The notes under the pieces are model-generated. The model saw only the letters and a list, made by a program, of their open reading frames with translations. It was not told where the DNA came from and made no database searches. The position numbers and the translations under genes are program-made. From contig JAJNNQ010000004.1 in NCBI GenBank assembly GCA_027886175.1, forward strand, positions 17,341,501 through 17,405,500: a stretch of DNA of 64,000 bases, read 5' to 3'. The DNA is from Phylloscopus collybita (lineage: Eukaryota > Chordata > Aves > Passeriformes > Phylloscopidae). Shown here one piece after another: positions 61,046 to 64,000 of this stretch. The first letter of the stretch is position 1. The number at the start of each line of letters is the position of its first letter.

Positions 61046-63490
61046 TATTTGATTTTTTTAAAGCATTCTCTCTCCTGTTGTGATGACCATTTTCCTCCTA
61101 GAGCAGTGCTGCTAATGAACACCTCCATTTCAGGAAAGACACAATGGTGGTGTCCTCATGCTGTTCTTCTCCAAAAAAAAAAAAGAGGCAAGAGCAGTTT
61201 CTTTGCCTTTCTCTGATATTCTTCTGGCCCTGGGAGCTCAGACATATTCAGGGCTGAGGTGAAGCTGAGGTTTGCTGGATGCCGGGGCTGCCAGCATTTG
61301 GCTGGCACATTGTGCTACTGTCAGTGTGTGAGCCTGGGAACAAGAAGACTCCATCCCCACCAGTGACCTCTCCAATGTCTTCCCCACCCTGCCTCTGCCA
61401 CCCTCCCACCACCCTGGGCTCAGGACAGCAGCACTGGCACTGTCACCATCCAATGCCCACTGTCTATCCTTGCAGAACAGCACCAGGGAGGAGCACAGTC
61501 ACAGTGCCACAACTCTAATGACACTGGTTTTCCTCCTAAGCTTATCAGGACAGATTTCTGCCGTGGAATGAATAACCAAAAGCTGTAAAAAGGAAGTTTT
61601 CTTTCTGTGCTTTCTTTTTCTCCCTCTTTGCCCATCCAGGCTGGCTCCTTTCCACTCTCCTTCCACTTCTCTTTGTTGTTGCTAAAAAGATTAAACTTGT
61701 TTGACCAGGTTCTGAGTCAGCACAGTTGTAAGGGGAAGATGAATGAGGCTCTTTAACCCTGCTTATCCTTCCAAATGCCCTCCTCCTGGAAAGAAACACA
61801 CACACATATGCTCCGGGAAACATCAGTTTTAATGTTCCTTTTATTTTTAAGTCATTCTTTCCCCCAGTCTTGTTTCTACTTCTGTCAGATAATGGGGCTG
61901 CTCTCACTCCTGCTGCTCTCTGTGCTGAACCTTTCTCTGCTTTTCCATGCTGAAAGGGCTCTCCCTTTCTTCTGCATCTTCTGCAGTGAGCCAGAGCAGG
62001 ACGCATGATCCTGAAAGGCCAAAGTGCCTTTGTTCTTTTGTCCCCAAAACCTTTCCCCTCTCCCCTTGCGTCTCACATCTTAATCCCTTTTTTCCCTTAG
62101 TCCTCGGGGGAGTCTGCTTTCAAAACCCTTTTATCCTAGCAGTAAAAATTGGAAGTGTGAAGAGGAAGATGGAAGATGGTACAGAGAAATGGGGCTTAAC
62201 CCCAGTGAGGGCAGGTTTGGGATGGGCTGGAATGCTGCTGGGCAGGGAGGGGAGCACATTGGGGTGCACACTGACCTTGGCTCTTGCATCTCCTCACGTG
62301 GGGTCAGACTTGATGTGTCCCATCACTGTGCACCCACCTTGTGAGGTCCTGGCACCTGCAGCATCCCAGCTGGGCAGCACCTGGACCCAGCCATGGAGCA
62401 TCTCCACCTGGGGTGGAGCCAAGGTGGAATGAAACTTCAGGGCAGGATTTCAGTCCCTCTGTGTTTATTGCTCCCTGCATTCCTGTTTGTTTGACATCCT
62501 GCCACCCAAGTCCACAGCTCCAGGAAATTTCTTAAGCTTTGAGGCTTGGGAGAGGCAAATATTTTCCTTTCCTGTTTGGGGGATAAACAGAGGTAAATGG
62601 TGCATCCATAATCCTGCAGTGTGCTTTACAAATGCCTTGTGGTGGTACTGTGTGTCACTCATGTAGGTGACTTTTACGATGAAAAATCCCATTTAAGCCT
62701 GACCTTTCACGTTCTGGAACATAATAGACTGTGCAACCAGCTCGCATCCTGCTGGCAGGGACACCAGTGAACTGGAATATTGGTTCTGTGAGGGAATGGG
62801 ACACTGGAATCCTGGAAATTCGTTTGTCAGCAGTTGTGCTCCAGGAAACGGTCCAGGGGGAGCTTTGTGGGCAGTGCAGGGCGCAGAGGCTGCCCTCAGC
62901 CTGCCAGCACCATGGGTTGGAGGAGGTGAAAATCTCCCCGATGAAAGGTGATCTGAATCTGGAAGCAGTCTCCTAAGAGCCCTCTCTGCAGGGGTGTCTG
63001 CTTGTCTCCCAGGTAAAGGATATAAAAACAAGATCTGCTCTTGTGCAAGCACAGGATGATGTGCATTCTGCCTGGATGAGATGGGATGGGACGAGGCCTT
63101 CTTCTCAATCCCAGTACCACTTCTTGTCCTGTTTCTGTCTGGCTGGAGGACAGGAGGGGCAGCTGATGCAGGTGGGCCAGTTTAGGCCTGTTTCCAGACA
63201 AACAATTAATTACCACTGCCATGCTCCTAACGGGACTCTTTGTGCAGCAGCTCCTCGTGCTGGCTGAGGAGGCTGCAAATTCCCAGGTTCCCTCTGGCTC
63301 ACGGGGCTGCAGCGACTGCTGCTTGAAACATTTATGTTAATACACTATCAGGCAGCCACATCCCATGGCTTATCATTTTCATCAAGTCTTGGTTTTATGG
63401 TTGAAAGGAATTACTTTCAAAAGACCATTACCACCTCCCTGTTTCACATGGCCTTATGCCTACCTGCTGCTAAGCTTTTATAAAGGCACC

Positions 63491-63509
63491 TTTTTTTTTT
63501 TTTTTTTTT
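63491..63509. repeat. T19 homopolymer
   Basis: Run of 19 T in intergenic DNA. Confidence 0.9.
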
Positions 63510-64000
63510 GTGTAAAGCTCATAAAAGCTACTGCTCAAGTCCCATGCTTGAGTCCACTTCCCTCAGTGGCTGCCTGGGACTGTGACTCGGTTGATCCCGG
63601 CTGGTGCTGCTGGGAAGCTGGGCAGTGCAGGAGAGAGCAGCTGCTTCCCTGGGGCTGCAAGGCTGAGTGATGGTGCCAGCCCAGCAAGGCCAGGAAGGCT
63701 TCTGATAAGGATGCCCCACCTGACCCAGCACAGGGCTCCCCAGTCCCCCAGACCTGTACTCTCAGGACCAGGGCACAGCCACAGGAGTGTCCTCCTCAGG
63801 GAGGACAAGGGGACACAGCAGTGCTTGGCCATCTTCAGGCAGGGAGAAGGCTGCTGGCCTTCAGCCTCTGTGGTCCTGCTCACCCCAAGCATGAATTTCA
63901 GCACCTTCTTTACCTGTAGGTTCCCTTGGGAACGGAGCTCCTCGCTGCAGTGGTGGGCAGATGTTCCTGTCCTCGAGCTGTGCTGAGATTCTGGGGCTGG

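Larger units (their letters stand above)
57471..64000. other. Intergenic, no gene seen
   Basis: No recognisable exon on either strand. The block 58830-59040 is AT-rich and unique-looking. Includes a nested inverted repeat (58758-58812), a possible old CR1 piece (60982-61045), an A12 tract near 61174-61185 and T19 (63491-63509). Confidence 0.6.

Overview
This is a vertebrate nuclear window, most likely from a bird and plausibly a songbird. The clues are several chicken-repeat-1 (CR1) LINE 3' ends, a solo endogenous-retrovirus LTR of a type I associate with passerines, long AT-rich introns broken by GC-rich patches, and GT-AG splicing of a single sparse gene. There are no operons, bacterial genes, CRISPR arrays or phage genes.

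The only gene I can support is the 3' end of protocadherin-19 (PCDH19) on the + strand. Three coding exons are visible: a 59-nt exon (4554-4612), a 173-nt exon (8037-8209) and a terminal exon (coding 32091-32680). They join in frame into 273 residues of the cytoplasmic tail ending in RLKDIVL. Phases and sizes match what I remember of human PCDH19 exons 4, 5 and 6. The large exon 1 (cadherin repeats and membrane segment) and exons 2-3 lie upstream of the window.

Layout: 1-4553 is the end of intron 3. 4613-8036 is intron 4, with a CR1 at 6894-7370. 8210-32090 is intron 5 (23.9 kb), holding a solo LTR with a perfect 5-bp target duplication (11569-12304), a perfect 26-bp inverted repeat (15306-15370), two further CR1 fragments, minisatellites and many AT-rich stretches that could be conserved regulatory DNA. 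32681 to about 37060 is the 3'UTR, with poly(A) signals at 33333, 33344, 36749 and 37037, a long G-rich tract and a GC-rich patch.

From about 37.06 kb to the end (27 kb) I find no gene on either strand. That region holds an orphan CpG island (about 38240-38755), a second CpG-rich patch (about 42160-42440), two more possible CR1 remnants and a clearer one, homopolymer tracts, a minisatellite and two small inverted repeats. The many open frames there and in the introns look like chance frames in GC-rich or low-complexity DNA.

I see no new multi-gene system. The points most worth checking are the NAGNAG acceptor of exon 5, the long hairpin in intron 5, the orphan CpG island downstream of the gene, and the G-rich tract in the 3'UTR.
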